A stretch of 14,387 nucleotides of DNA from DATJFQ01 sp035495555. GTDB lineage: Bacteria > Acidobacteriota > Vicinamibacteria > Vicinamibacterales > 2-12-FULL-66-21. Positions 1 through 6,597 of the stretch are shown one piece after another; position 1 is the first letter of the stretch; each line of letters opens with the position of its first letter. The translations under genes were made by a program, and so were the position numbers. Under the pieces are notes generated by a model. That model was not told where the DNA came from. It saw nothing but the letters and a program-made list of their open reading frames with translations, and did no database searches. The stretch spans positions 1-14,387 of the forward strand of contig DATJFQ010000009.1 in NCBI GenBank assembly GCA_035495555.1, in the 5' to 3' direction.

Positions 1-22
1 TCCCGCGCGGCTTCGGATTCTC

Positions 23-31
23 GGGGAGGAG
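23..31 (+). promoter_or_regulatory. Strong ribosome binding site of flp
   Basis: GGGGAGGAG, 8 bases before the ATG at 40. It fixes the pilin start and predicts strong translation. Only 22 bases lie further left in the window, so no promoter can be judged. Confidence 0.75.
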
Positions 32-39
32 CGGATCAC

Positions 40-231
40 ATGCAGTCGCCCACGGCAGTCGCCACGCTGATGAAGCTGGCGAAGCGCAGCTTGCGGAGAG
101 AAGACGGGCAGGACCTGCTCGAGTACGGGCTGCTCGTGGCACTCATCGCGATGGTCGCCCTGGGTGCGGTCGGCGCCGTCGGTCAGACCATCTACACGGT
201 TTTCTGGAACAACATTGCCAACAATTTCTAG
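40..231 (+). CDS. flp: Flp/Fap type IVb pilin
   Basis: Major pilin subunit of the Tad pilus, 63 residues. A basic leader ends in DG at residues 22-23 and is followed by QDLLEY, the class IVb processing site: cleavage after G23 leaves Glu at +5 and Tyr at +6. The mature protein would be about 40 residues, mostly one hydrophobic helix (LLVALIAMVALGAVGAVG), as is normal for Flp pilins. A strong ribosome binding site (GGGGAGGAG, 23-31) sits 8 bases before the ATG, stronger than those of most genes downstream, which suits an abundant subunit. A second in-frame ATG at 70 is less likely because it lacks such a site. The gene is followed directly by its predicted prepilin peptidase. The operon promoter is presumably left of the window. 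Very sure of the family. Confidence 0.95.
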   Translation: MQSPTAVATLMKLAKRSLRREDGQDLLEYGLLVALIAMVALGAVGAVGQTIYTVFWNNIANNF

Positions 232-733
232 CTCCGCCGCCGTGGTGCTCGCCGCCGGGCTCACGACCGCGAGCGCGCTGGACTTCCGCAGCCGGCGCAT
301 ACCGAACGTGTTGACCGCCGGGATGGCCCTGGCCGGCCTTGCGCTGTCCGCGACGCATGTCAGCGGAGTCTCCGCCGCGGCATCGGTCCTCGGCATTGTC
401 GTCGGCGTGCTGCTGATGCTGCCGGGGCACCTGCTCGGCGCAACCGGCGGCGGCGACGTGAAGCTGATGGGCGCCGTGGGCGCCTTCGTCGGCCCCACGC
501 TCGTCATCACCGCATTTCTCGCGACCGCGGTCGCCGGCGGCGTCCTCGCTCTCGTGGTTGCCGCGCGCCGCGGCCGCGTCGGCGCGACCCTGGCCCGGAC
601 GGGACGGCTCGTGACGGATCGCAAAAGCGCTCAGCCGCTCATCCAGGGAGCGGGCGGGGCGAATCGATTTGCATACGGACCGGCAATCGCGATCGGCACG
701 CTGCTGGTCGTCTTTGGTCGGCTTCGAGGCTAA
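215..733 (+). CDS. cpaA: Prepilin peptidase, A24 family (TadV/CpaA)
   Basis: Integral-membrane aspartic protease that removes the Flp leader. Both catalytic aspartates are visible: the first in LDFRSRRIPN just after the first helix, the second in the GGGDVKLMGA motif (the GxGD box, Asp codon 455-457). The rest is hydrophobic helices, with a basic loop (ARRGRVGATLARTGR) near the end; there is no long N-terminal methylase domain, as in the short TadV/CpaA class. The start is uncertain. An ATG at 164 would give a polar, unlikely N-terminus and a 68-base overlap with flp. GTG at 242 would leave only about 13 residues before the first Asp. TTG at 215 gives MPTISSSAAVVL and the usual ~20 residues before it, with a 17-base overlap with flp, so I chose it. 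No good ribosome binding site exists for any option, suggesting coupling to flp. Confidence 0.88.
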   Translation: MPTISSSAAVVLAAGLTTASALDFRSRRIPNVLTAGMALAGLALSATHVSGVSAAASVLGIVVGVLLMLPGHLLGATGGGDVKLMGAVGAFVGPTLVITAFLATAVAGGVLALVVAARRGRVGATLARTGRLVTDRKSAQPLIQGAGGANRFAYGPAIAIGTLLVVFGRLRG

Positions 734-1161
734 TGATGACGAAACGGCTTCGCTCGCAACGCGGCAACGCTCTGATCGAGGCAGCCATCGTGCTGCCCAT
801 CCTGCTCTTGATCTCGGTCTCGATTTTCGAGTTCGGGCGGGCGTATCAGACCTGGGAAGTCATGACGAATGCCGCGCGCGAAGGCGCGCGCATCGCCGTG
901 CTCGACGGCACGACCGATACGCAGATCCGTGATCGCGTGAATCAGTACCTCGGGATTGGCGGGCTTGCCACGCAGCCGGCCGGCAACATCGTCATCGCAC
1001 GCAACGTGCCGCTCACGACCAGCTCCACGGCCTCTCAGGTCCAGATCAATTACCCATTCAGCTTCATGGTGCTCAATCCCGTCGCGAAACTGGTTGTGAG
1101 GAACGCGACCGTGGGCGCGCCGATCACGATGCACGCCGCGGCTCTCATGCGGAACGAGTAG
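733..1161 (+). CDS. tadE: TadE-like pseudopilin
   Basis: TadE family protein of the Tad system, 142 residues. A short basic N-terminus is followed by RGNALIEAAIVLPILLLI, one membrane helix (about 12-35), then the conserved EGARIAVL segment and a beta-rich periplasmic domain. G11 followed by NALIE places Glu at +5, so this looks like a substrate of the neighbouring prepilin peptidase, as shown for TadE in Aggregatibacter. The ATG shares one base with the stop of cpaA (TAATG), so translation is probably coupled; a second ATG follows at once at 736. It belongs to the same operon as the flanking pilus genes. Family assignment is firm; processing is inferred. Confidence 0.9.
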   Translation: MMTKRLRSQRGNALIEAAIVLPILLLISVSIFEFGRAYQTWEVMTNAAREGARIAVLDGTTDTQIRDRVNQYLGIGGLATQPAGNIVIARNVPLTTSSTASQVQINYPFSFMVLNPVAKLVVRNATVGAPITMHAAALMRNE

Positions 1162-1171
1162 GGGACTAATT

Positions 1172-2026
1172 ATGCGCAGTCGAATCTTTGCCGTCCTTGC
1201 GATCGCCGTGCTTGCAGGCGGAGGCCTCGCGTACGGCACGTACAACATGATCAACAACCAGCCGGTGAAGACCACGGCGATGGCGACCCAGCCGGTCGTC
1301 GTGGCTGCCGCGGATCTGTCGCTGGGCTCCGAGCTCAAGAAGGAAGACCTCACGGTCGTGAACTTCCCGAAGGGGCAGGCGCCTGACGGGGCGTTCGATC
1401 GCGTGCAGGATGTCATCGGCCGCGGCGTGATCTCGGCGATCGTCAAGAACGAGCCGATCCTCCCCGCGAAGCTGGCGTCCAAGGAAGCGGGCGCGGGGCT
1501 CCCTCCGGTGATTCCCGAGGGGATGCGCGCCGTCTCGGTCCGCGTGAACGAAGTGATCGGCGTCGCCGGCTACGTGCTGCCCGGCACCCACGTCGACGTG
1601 CTCACGACGCAGAACCCGAGCAACCAGCCGCAGGACGTCACGTCGAAAGTAATTCTCTCGAACGTGCAGGTGCTGACCGCCGGCACCCGCCTCGAACAGG
1701 ACCAGGACAAGCAGAAGCCCGTGCAGGTCACGGTCGTCACGCTTGCGGTCTATCCGGACCAGGCGGAGCGGCTCGCGCTCGCGAGCACGGAAGGCAAGAT
1801 TCAACTCGCGCTGCGCAATCCCATGGATCAGGGGGCGCCGACCACGCCGGGCGTGAAGCCGGCGGGGCTGCTCGGGGCCGTCAAGACATCGGCCTCACCG
1901 CAGCGAGTGATGGCCTCAGCGAAGAAAGCCACCGGGCCCGTGACTCAGGAAGCCCCGGCTGCTCCCCCAGCACCCAGCGTCGAGATGATCCGCGGCGACA
2001 AGCGGACATCGGAAGTCATCAAGTAG
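1172..2026 (+). CDS. cpaB: Flp pilus assembly protein CpaB/RcpC (SAF domain)
   Basis: Periplasmic Tad assembly protein, 284 residues, anchored by an N-terminal helix (residues 5-24). A SAF-type domain spans roughly 41-103 (VVVAAADLSLGSELKKEDL), followed by the CpaB/RcpC domain from about 118 (GMRAVSVRVNEVIGVAGYVLPGTHVDVL), which is diagnostic. A Pro/Ala-rich linker (255-268) leads to the usual CpaB tail VEMIRGDKR. In studied systems this protein associates with the secretin and is thought to shape or gate the periplasmic channel. A ribosome binding site (AGGGGA, 1160-1165) overlaps the tadE stop, 6 bases before the ATG. The secretin gene follows 11 bases downstream. Confidence 0.93.
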   Translation: MRSRIFAVLAIAVLAGGGLAYGTYNMINNQPVKTTAMATQPVVVAAADLSLGSELKKEDLTVVNFPKGQAPDGAFDRVQDVIGRGVISAIVKNEPILPAKLASKEAGAGLPPVIPEGMRAVSVRVNEVIGVAGYVLPGTHVDVLTTQNPSNQPQDVTSKVILSNVQVLTAGTRLEQDQDKQKPVQVTVVTLAVYPDQAERLALASTEGKIQLALRNPMDQGAPTTPGVKPAGLLGAVKTSASPQRVMASAKKATGPVTQEAPAAPPAPSVEMIRGDKRTSEVIK

Positions 2027-2037
2027 ACGGAGGACCC

Positions 2038-4101
2038 ATGAGAGCCGTACGGCGAGGGCTGGTAAAGCGAGCGATCGCGCTGGCCGCCTACATCATCATC
2101 ATTCTGGTCGCCGCGCCTTCGGCGCAGCAGCAACAGGTCGCGTTCACGGGAGCTCCCGGCGCAATCAGCGCAGGGCCGGCCGCGGAAACCCCCGAGGCGA
2201 CCGCGATCGATCTGCTGGTGGGGCGGTCGACGATTCTGAACGTCGGCTCCACGATCTCTCGCGTGTCGCTGACCGTGCCCGACGTGGCCGACGCGATGGT
2301 CACGACGCCGCAGCAGCTGCTCATCCACGGCAAAACGCCGGGGACGATTTCGCTGTTCGTCTGGGACAAGGCCGGCGGCATCAAGACGTACGAGGTCAAT
2401 GTGCGCCGCGACCTCAGCCAGCTCGTCGAGCAGGTGAAGCAACTCTTCCCGGGCGAGCCGATTACGGTGACGGGCAGCGGCAAGGACGTCGTGCTCGCCG
2501 GCACCGTCTCCACGAAGTACGTCGTCGACAAGGCGGCGGACGTGGCCGCGGGCTACGTCGAGAAGAAGGAGAACGTCGTCAACCTGCTGAAGCAGGCGGA
2601 AGGCGTCACTTCGAACCAGGTCATGCTGCGCGTGCGCTTCGCGGAAGTGAGCCGCAGCGCGATGCAGGAAATCGGCGCGAGCTACATCCTCGATCAGTTC
2701 AAGAGCGACTGGGATGCGCGCGCGACGACGCAGCAGTTCTCGGCGCCGGATTTCGACGCGGACAAGCCGGGGCGCGTGACCTTCAGCGACTTCCTCAACA
2801 TCTTCCTGTTCAACAGCAAGCACGGCGTCGGGACCGTCATTCGCGCGCTGCAGAACAAGGGCCTGTTCCAGAGCCTGGCGGAACCGAACCTGATTGCGAG
2901 CAACGGCAAGGAAGCCAGCTTCCTCGCAGGCGGCGAGTATCCGTATCCGGTCGTGCAGCCCGGTGGATCCGGCAATGCCGTCACGATCATGTTCAAAGAA
3001 TTCGGCGTTCGTCTGAACTTCACGCCGACCGTGCTCAGCGGCGACATGATTTCGCTGAAAGTCCGGCCGGAAGTGAGCGCGCTCGACTTCTCGAACGCGA
3101 TCACGCTCGAAGGGTTCCGCGTCCCGGCGCTCTCGACTCGACGCACGGAGACCGAAGTCGAACTGCAGGACGGCCAGACATTCGCGATCGCCGGGCTGAT
3201 GAACAACACGCTGAACAACACGATGTCGAAGATCCCCGGCATCGGCGACATCCCGGTGCTCGGCTATCTGTTCCGCAGCCGCGCGTATCAGAAGCAGCAG
3301 ACGGAGCTCGTGGTGATGATCACGCCGCAGATCGTGCGACGCGGATCGACGGGCGTCTCTGAAGGGCTGCCGTCACTGGTCGAACCCTATATGGGCGGCC
3401 CGTCGAAGACGGTTCCGCCGCCCACACCGTATGTCGGCTCGCCCCGCTTCCCGGCGACACAGCCGCGCACCGGCGGCTCGAACAAAGACCAGGCGCAAAA
3501 GACGTCTTCAGCGCCGGCCGATGCAGCCACGATCGTGCAGCCGACAACGATGCAGCCCGCGTCCGCGGCCGCGCAGCCTTCTTCGATGCCCGAGCAGCCG
3601 AACCTGCCGGAGCAGACGCCGGCCGCGGTGCCGCAGTCCATGGCACCCGCTGCTGACCAGTCACCGGCCGAAGTGCAGCCCAAGCCGATGACGAAAGACG
3701 AGAAGCGCCAGGCCGACGCCGCGGCGAAGAAGCAGGCCGAGGCGGACAAAAAGGCCGCCGAAGTGAAAGCCGCTGCCGAGAAGAAGGCTGCCGAGGAAAA
3801 GGCCGAAGCGGATCGGAAGGCCGCCGCCGAAAAGGCGGAGGCTGACAAGAAGTCCGCAAAGGACAAGGAGCGGCAGCAGAAACTCGATCAGGAGCGCGCG
3901 AAGCGTGAGGCCGAGGTCGCAAAGAAGAACGCCGAAGCCGACCGCAAGAAGCAGGACGAGCAGAAGAAAAAGGACAAGGCGCTGACTGACGCCGCAGCAC
4001 GTCTCCGCGAGGCACAGGCTGCATATCAGGCCGAGGTCGCCAAGACGTCGTCCACGCCCGCGGCCGCGCCGGCATCGACCAAACCCGGGGGTGGCAGGTA
4101 G
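2038..4101 (+). CDS. cpaC: Tad secretin CpaC/RcpA with long C-terminal tail
   Basis: Outer-membrane channel for the Flp pilus, 687 residues. A Sec signal peptide ends at about APSA-Q30. A pilus-type N-terminal domain (about 56-122) and a BON-like region (about 126-190) precede the secretin core (about 265-435), recognised by VPALSTRRTETEVELQDGQTF and a final LVVMITPQIVRR. Typical CpaC proteins end soon after this point. Here about 250 more residues follow: a Pro/Ala/Gln-rich stretch (436-551) and then a charged Ala/Lys/Glu segment (552-670) with runs such as EADKKAAEV and EKKAAEEKAEADRK, resembling the helical domain of TolA, and a low-complexity end. Base composition and frame are continuous, so this is not an assembly artefact by eye. 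GGAGG at 2029-2033 lies 4 bases before the ATG. Confidence 0.94.
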   Translation: MRAVRRGLVKRAIALAAYIIIILVAAPSAQQQQVAFTGAPGAISAGPAAETPEATAIDLLVGRSTILNVGSTISRVSLTVPDVADAMVTTPQQLLIHGKTPGTISLFVWDKAGGIKTYEVNVRRDLSQLVEQVKQLFPGEPITVTGSGKDVVLAGTVSTKYVVDKAADVAAGYVEKKENVVNLLKQAEGVTSNQVMLRVRFAEVSRSAMQEIGASYILDQFKSDWDARATTQQFSAPDFDADKPGRVTFSDFLNIFLFNSKHGVGTVIRALQNKGLFQSLAEPNLIASNGKEASFLAGGEYPYPVVQPGGSGNAVTIMFKEFGVRLNFTPTVLSGDMISLKVRPEVSALDFSNAITLEGFRVPALSTRRTETEVELQDGQTFAIAGLMNNTLNNTMSKIPGIGDIPVLGYLFRSRAYQKQQTELVVMITPQIVRRGSTGVSEGLPSLVEPYMGGPSKTVPPPTPYVGSPRFPATQPRTGGSNKDQAQKTSSAPADAATIVQPTTMQPASAAAQPSSMPEQPNLPEQTPAAVPQSMAPAADQSPAEVQPKPMTKDEKRQADAAAKKQAEADKKAAEVKAAAEKKAAEEKAEADRKAAAEKAEADKKSAKDKERQQKLDQERAKREAEVAKKNAEADRKKQDEQKKKDKALTDAAARLREAQAAYQAEVAKTSSTPAAAPASTKPGGGR
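3691..4047 (+). other. TolA-like charged helical segment in the secretin tail
   Basis: Codons 552-670 of cpaC encode an Ala/Lys/Glu/Asp-rich low-complexity segment with repeated AEADKKAAE-type units and almost no hydrophobic or glycine residues until LREAQAAYQ near its end. It should form a long single helix or coiled coil. The internal DNA repetition (gccgaag/gaagcgga-type units) could change length by slippage. Confidence 0.75.
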
Positions 4102-4111
4102 AGATGTCGGA

Positions 4112-4128
4112 CGGGGCCTTGAACCCCG
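4112..4128 (+). promoter_or_regulatory. Small hairpin before tadG
   Basis: CGGGG (4112-4116) and CCCCG (4124-4128) can pair around a 7-base loop in the 44-base cpaC-tadG gap, 4 bases before the tadG ribosome binding site. It lacks a T run, so it is not a standard terminator; it could be an mRNA processing or translation-tuning element. Function is a guess. Confidence 0.35.
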
Positions 4129-4132
4129 CTGC

Positions 4133-4137
4133 AGGAG
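4133..4137 (+). promoter_or_regulatory. Ribosome binding site deciding the tadG start
   Basis: AGGAG, 8 bases before the ATG at 4146. The in-frame ATG at 4104, two bases after the cpaC stop, has no such site, so 4146 is preferred. Confidence 0.7.
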
Positions 4138-4145
4138 CAACACTC

Positions 4146-5318
4146 ATGCGCCGTATCGAAAAACTCCGCCGCGATGAAAAAGGTATGACCTACGTCTTCG
4201 TGGGTCTCGGTTTCATGGCGTTTCTCAGCGCGAGCATGCTGGCCATCGACGTCGGCATGCTCATGACCGCGCGCAGTCAGGCGCAGAATTCTGCGGACTC
4301 CGGCGCGCTTGCCGGGGCGACGGCCCTCGTATACGACAGCTACACGGACCACAGCGCCGGCGGACCGGCCGTCACGAGCGCGCTCACCGCTGCTCACGCG
4401 AACCTCGTCATGGGCGCAGACGTCTCGTCGAACCCGCCGGACGTCGAGTTCCTGCAGAATCCGGCGACCGGCGAGCAGAGCCGGGTGCGCGTAACCGTGT
4501 GGCGCAGCTCCGAACGCGGTAATCCCATCCCGACGCTCATCGCGCAGTATTTCGGGGTCAGGTCCGCGAGTATCGGAGCGGTGGCCACGGCGGAAGCCGC
4601 GCCGTCGAACGCGATGGACTGCGTCAAGCCGTTCACGATTCCCGACAAGTGGATCGAGAAGCAGACGCCGGCCTGGGATCCCACCGACACCTACGACGCA
4701 TACAACAACAAGGGCCAGCCACTGGCGAATCCCGACATCTACATCCCGGCCTACAACGCCGACGGGTCGCCGAACCCGAATTACACCGGGTACAACAACG
4801 AGCGGGACAAGGGAACGGAACTCGTCATTCGCGCGGGCACCGGCAACAACATCACACCGACCTTTTACTATTCGCTCGCGATGACCAACGACACGGGCGG
4901 CGACGACTACCGCTGGAACATCGGCAACTGCAATACCACCGTCTATCACGTCGGTGACTTGATGGTGCAGGAACCCGGCAACATGGAAGGGCCGACGGTC
5001 CAGGGCATCACCGATTTGATCAACCGCGATCCCAACGCGCAGTGGGACTCGGCTAATTTGAAGGTGATTAACAGCGCATTTGGATCTCACAGCCCGCGGA
5101 TCTTTCCGATTCCGCTGTATGACCCCGTCTATTACGACGCCGGGAAGCGCAACGGGCGAAACGCGGATCTCAAGACCGCGAACTGGATCGGTTTTTTCGC
5201 CGAACGCGTGTCCGGCAACAACATTTACGGCGTCATCACGCCGATCACAGGCATTTACGACAAGAGCGGACCGGCACCAAATGCGGCGCTTCCGAAAACG
5301 ATTCGACTGGTGCAGTAA
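4146..5318 (+). CDS. tadG: TadG-like pilus assembly protein (TadE/TadG N-terminal domain)
   Basis: A 390-residue accessory protein. The N-terminus MRRIEKLRRDEKG is followed by a membrane helix (about 15-37), then DVGMLMTARSQAQNSADSGALAGATAL, the conserved TadE/TadG (Flp assembly) segment. The remainder is a polar extracytoplasmic domain rich in Asn, Tyr and Asp (for example DTYDAYNN, NPNYTGYNN); I see no von Willebrand A domain with a MIDAS motif, which some TadG proteins carry. Unlike the pilin and TadE, the residue five after the Gly is not Glu (GMTYVF), so processing by the prepilin peptidase is doubtful. I start at 4146 because AGGAG precedes it; an in-frame ATG at 4104 would add 14 residues. 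Its stop TAA shares one base with the next ATG. Confidence 0.88.
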   Translation: MRRIEKLRRDEKGMTYVFVGLGFMAFLSASMLAIDVGMLMTARSQAQNSADSGALAGATALVYDSYTDHSAGGPAVTSALTAAHANLVMGADVSSNPPDVEFLQNPATGEQSRVRVTVWRSSERGNPIPTLIAQYFGVRSASIGAVATAEAAPSNAMDCVKPFTIPDKWIEKQTPAWDPTDTYDAYNNKGQPLANPDIYIPAYNADGSPNPNYTGYNNERDKGTELVIRAGTGNNITPTFYYSLAMTNDTGGDDYRWNIGNCNTTVYHVGDLMVQEPGNMEGPTVQGITDLINRDPNAQWDSANLKVINSAFGSHSPRIFPIPLYDPVYYDAGKRNGRNADLKTANWIGFFAERVSGNNIYGVITPITGIYDKSGPAPNAALPKTIRLVQ

Positions 5319-6505
5319 TGGCTCAACTCACGGCGCAGATCGTCAGCTATGACGACGAATTCAAACGGCAGGTCTCGAAGCTGATCCGCGCCTGCGGCGT
5401 ACCGGTCGGGATCATTGAAGGGGGGCGCTCTGCCGAGGGCAGCGCGCCCGATCTCGTTGTCGTGGACATCCGCGTCGATGCCTCGTCCGGCATGGCCGCC
5501 ATCGAGCGCCTGCGCGCGAGCAGCCCGAACCTGTCCATCTTCTCCGTTGCCGCTGCCGCGGAGCCGGACCTGATTCTCCAGGCGATGCGTGCCGGGGCCA
5601 ACGAGTTCTTCGCATGGCACGGCACCGAACAGACGCACGCGGCGCGCGCCATGGAGGAGTCCTTCCACGGCGCGGTCCGCCGGACGGCCGCCCGTCGTGA
5701 AGCCGCGACGGCCAGCGCCAAGCCACCCTGTGTTACGCACGCGTTCCTGGGCGCCAAAGGCGGCGCGGGCACGACGACGGTTGCGGTGAACTGCGGCGTC
5801 GAACTCGCCCGCCTCACGAAGCGATCGACGATCGTCGTCGACCTGAAGTCCCATCTTGGTGAGGTCGCGCTCTTCCTCGGCGTACGCCCGCGGTTTACGG
5901 TCATCGACGCGATCGACAACCTCCATCGGCTCGACAAGGACTTCCTGAAGGAAATCATCTCGAAGCACAAGTCGGGCCTCGACATCCTCTCGAGTTCGGA
6001 GCAGTTCGACCGGCCCAACGCGCAGGACGCGCCAGCCATCGAGGAGCTGCTGCGCGTGCTCTCGCGCATCTACGACTTCATCGTCATCGACGCAGGCAAC
6101 GTCATCAACGCGACGGTCGCCTCGGCGTTATATGCCGCGGACACCATCTTCCTGGTCACGAACCCGGACGTGCCGTCGATTCGCAACGCGCAGCGGCTCG
6201 TCGAGCGCGTCCGCCAGCTCGGCGCCGGCAGTGAGCGGATCAAGATTCTGCTGAATCGCTCATCCGACCAGCACCTGATCCAGCCGAAGCAGATCGAAAC
6301 GGCGCTCGGCTACGGGATCCACCACACGTTCAGCAGCGACTATCGCACCGTGTCGACGGCTCTCAACTCTGGCGTGCCGCTGACGACAACGAACCATTCA
6401 GAGATCGCGGCCCAGTTCGACAGCTTCACGCGCCACCTGGTCGGCATGAACGAGGAAGCCAGGCCCGAGACGGAAAAGCGCCGCGTCTTCCTCGGCCTCT
6501 TTTAA
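5318..6505 (+). CDS. cpaE: Pilus localisation ATPase CpaE/TadZ
   Basis: MinD/ParA-like protein, 395 residues, that positions the Tad machine at the membrane or pole. The N-terminal 115 residues form a receiver-like domain: acidic pair D12-D13 and D50 in LVVVDIR are present, but the usual conserved Lys near the end is not evident, so phosphorylation is uncertain. The C-terminal ATPase begins with the deviant Walker A motif KGGAGTTT (147-154), followed by the CpaE-type VDLKSHLGEVALFLGV and FIVIDAGN segments. The ATG overlaps the tadG stop by one base, so the two are probably translationally coupled. The gene is followed by a 92-base gap filled with an 8-bp tandem repeat before cpaF. Confidence 0.93.
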   Translation: MAQLTAQIVSYDDEFKRQVSKLIRACGVPVGIIEGGRSAEGSAPDLVVVDIRVDASSGMAAIERLRASSPNLSIFSVAAAAEPDLILQAMRAGANEFFAWHGTEQTHAARAMEESFHGAVRRTAARREAATASAKPPCVTHAFLGAKGGAGTTTVAVNCGVELARLTKRSTIVVDLKSHLGEVALFLGVRPRFTVIDAIDNLHRLDKDFLKEIISKHKSGLDILSSSEQFDRPNAQDAPAIEELLRVLSRIYDFIVIDAGNVINATVASALYAADTIFLVTNPDVPSIRNAQRLVERVRQLGAGSERIKILLNRSSDQHLIQPKQIETALGYGIHHTFSSDYRTVSTALNSGVPLTTTNHSEIAAQFDSFTRHLVGMNEEARPETEKRRVFLGLF

Positions 6506-6506
6506 C

Positions 6507-6597
6507 GAGAACCCGAGAACCCGAGAACCAGAGAACCAGAGAACCCAACCCGAGAACCCGAGAACCTGAGAACCTGAGAACCTGAGAACCCGAGATC
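6507..6597 (+). repeat. 8-bp tandem array GAGAACC(C/T/A) between cpaE and cpaF
   Basis: Ten full units of GAGAACCN: two with C, two with A, one with C, an AACCC partial, then one C, three T and one C, ending in GAGATC directly at the cpaF ATG. The array fills the whole intergenic gap and leaves no room for a normal ribosome binding site. Identical units occur in runs, which fits slippage duplication. Confidence 0.95.

Noticed and set aside
3387..3866. Ala/Ser-rich minus-strand frame opposite the secretin tail
   Set aside because: Its repetitiveness merely mirrors the Ala/Lys/Glu codons of the real gene.
6507..6597. Possible CRISPR array
   Set aside because: Units are 8 bp and contiguous with no spacers; it is a simple tandem repeat.
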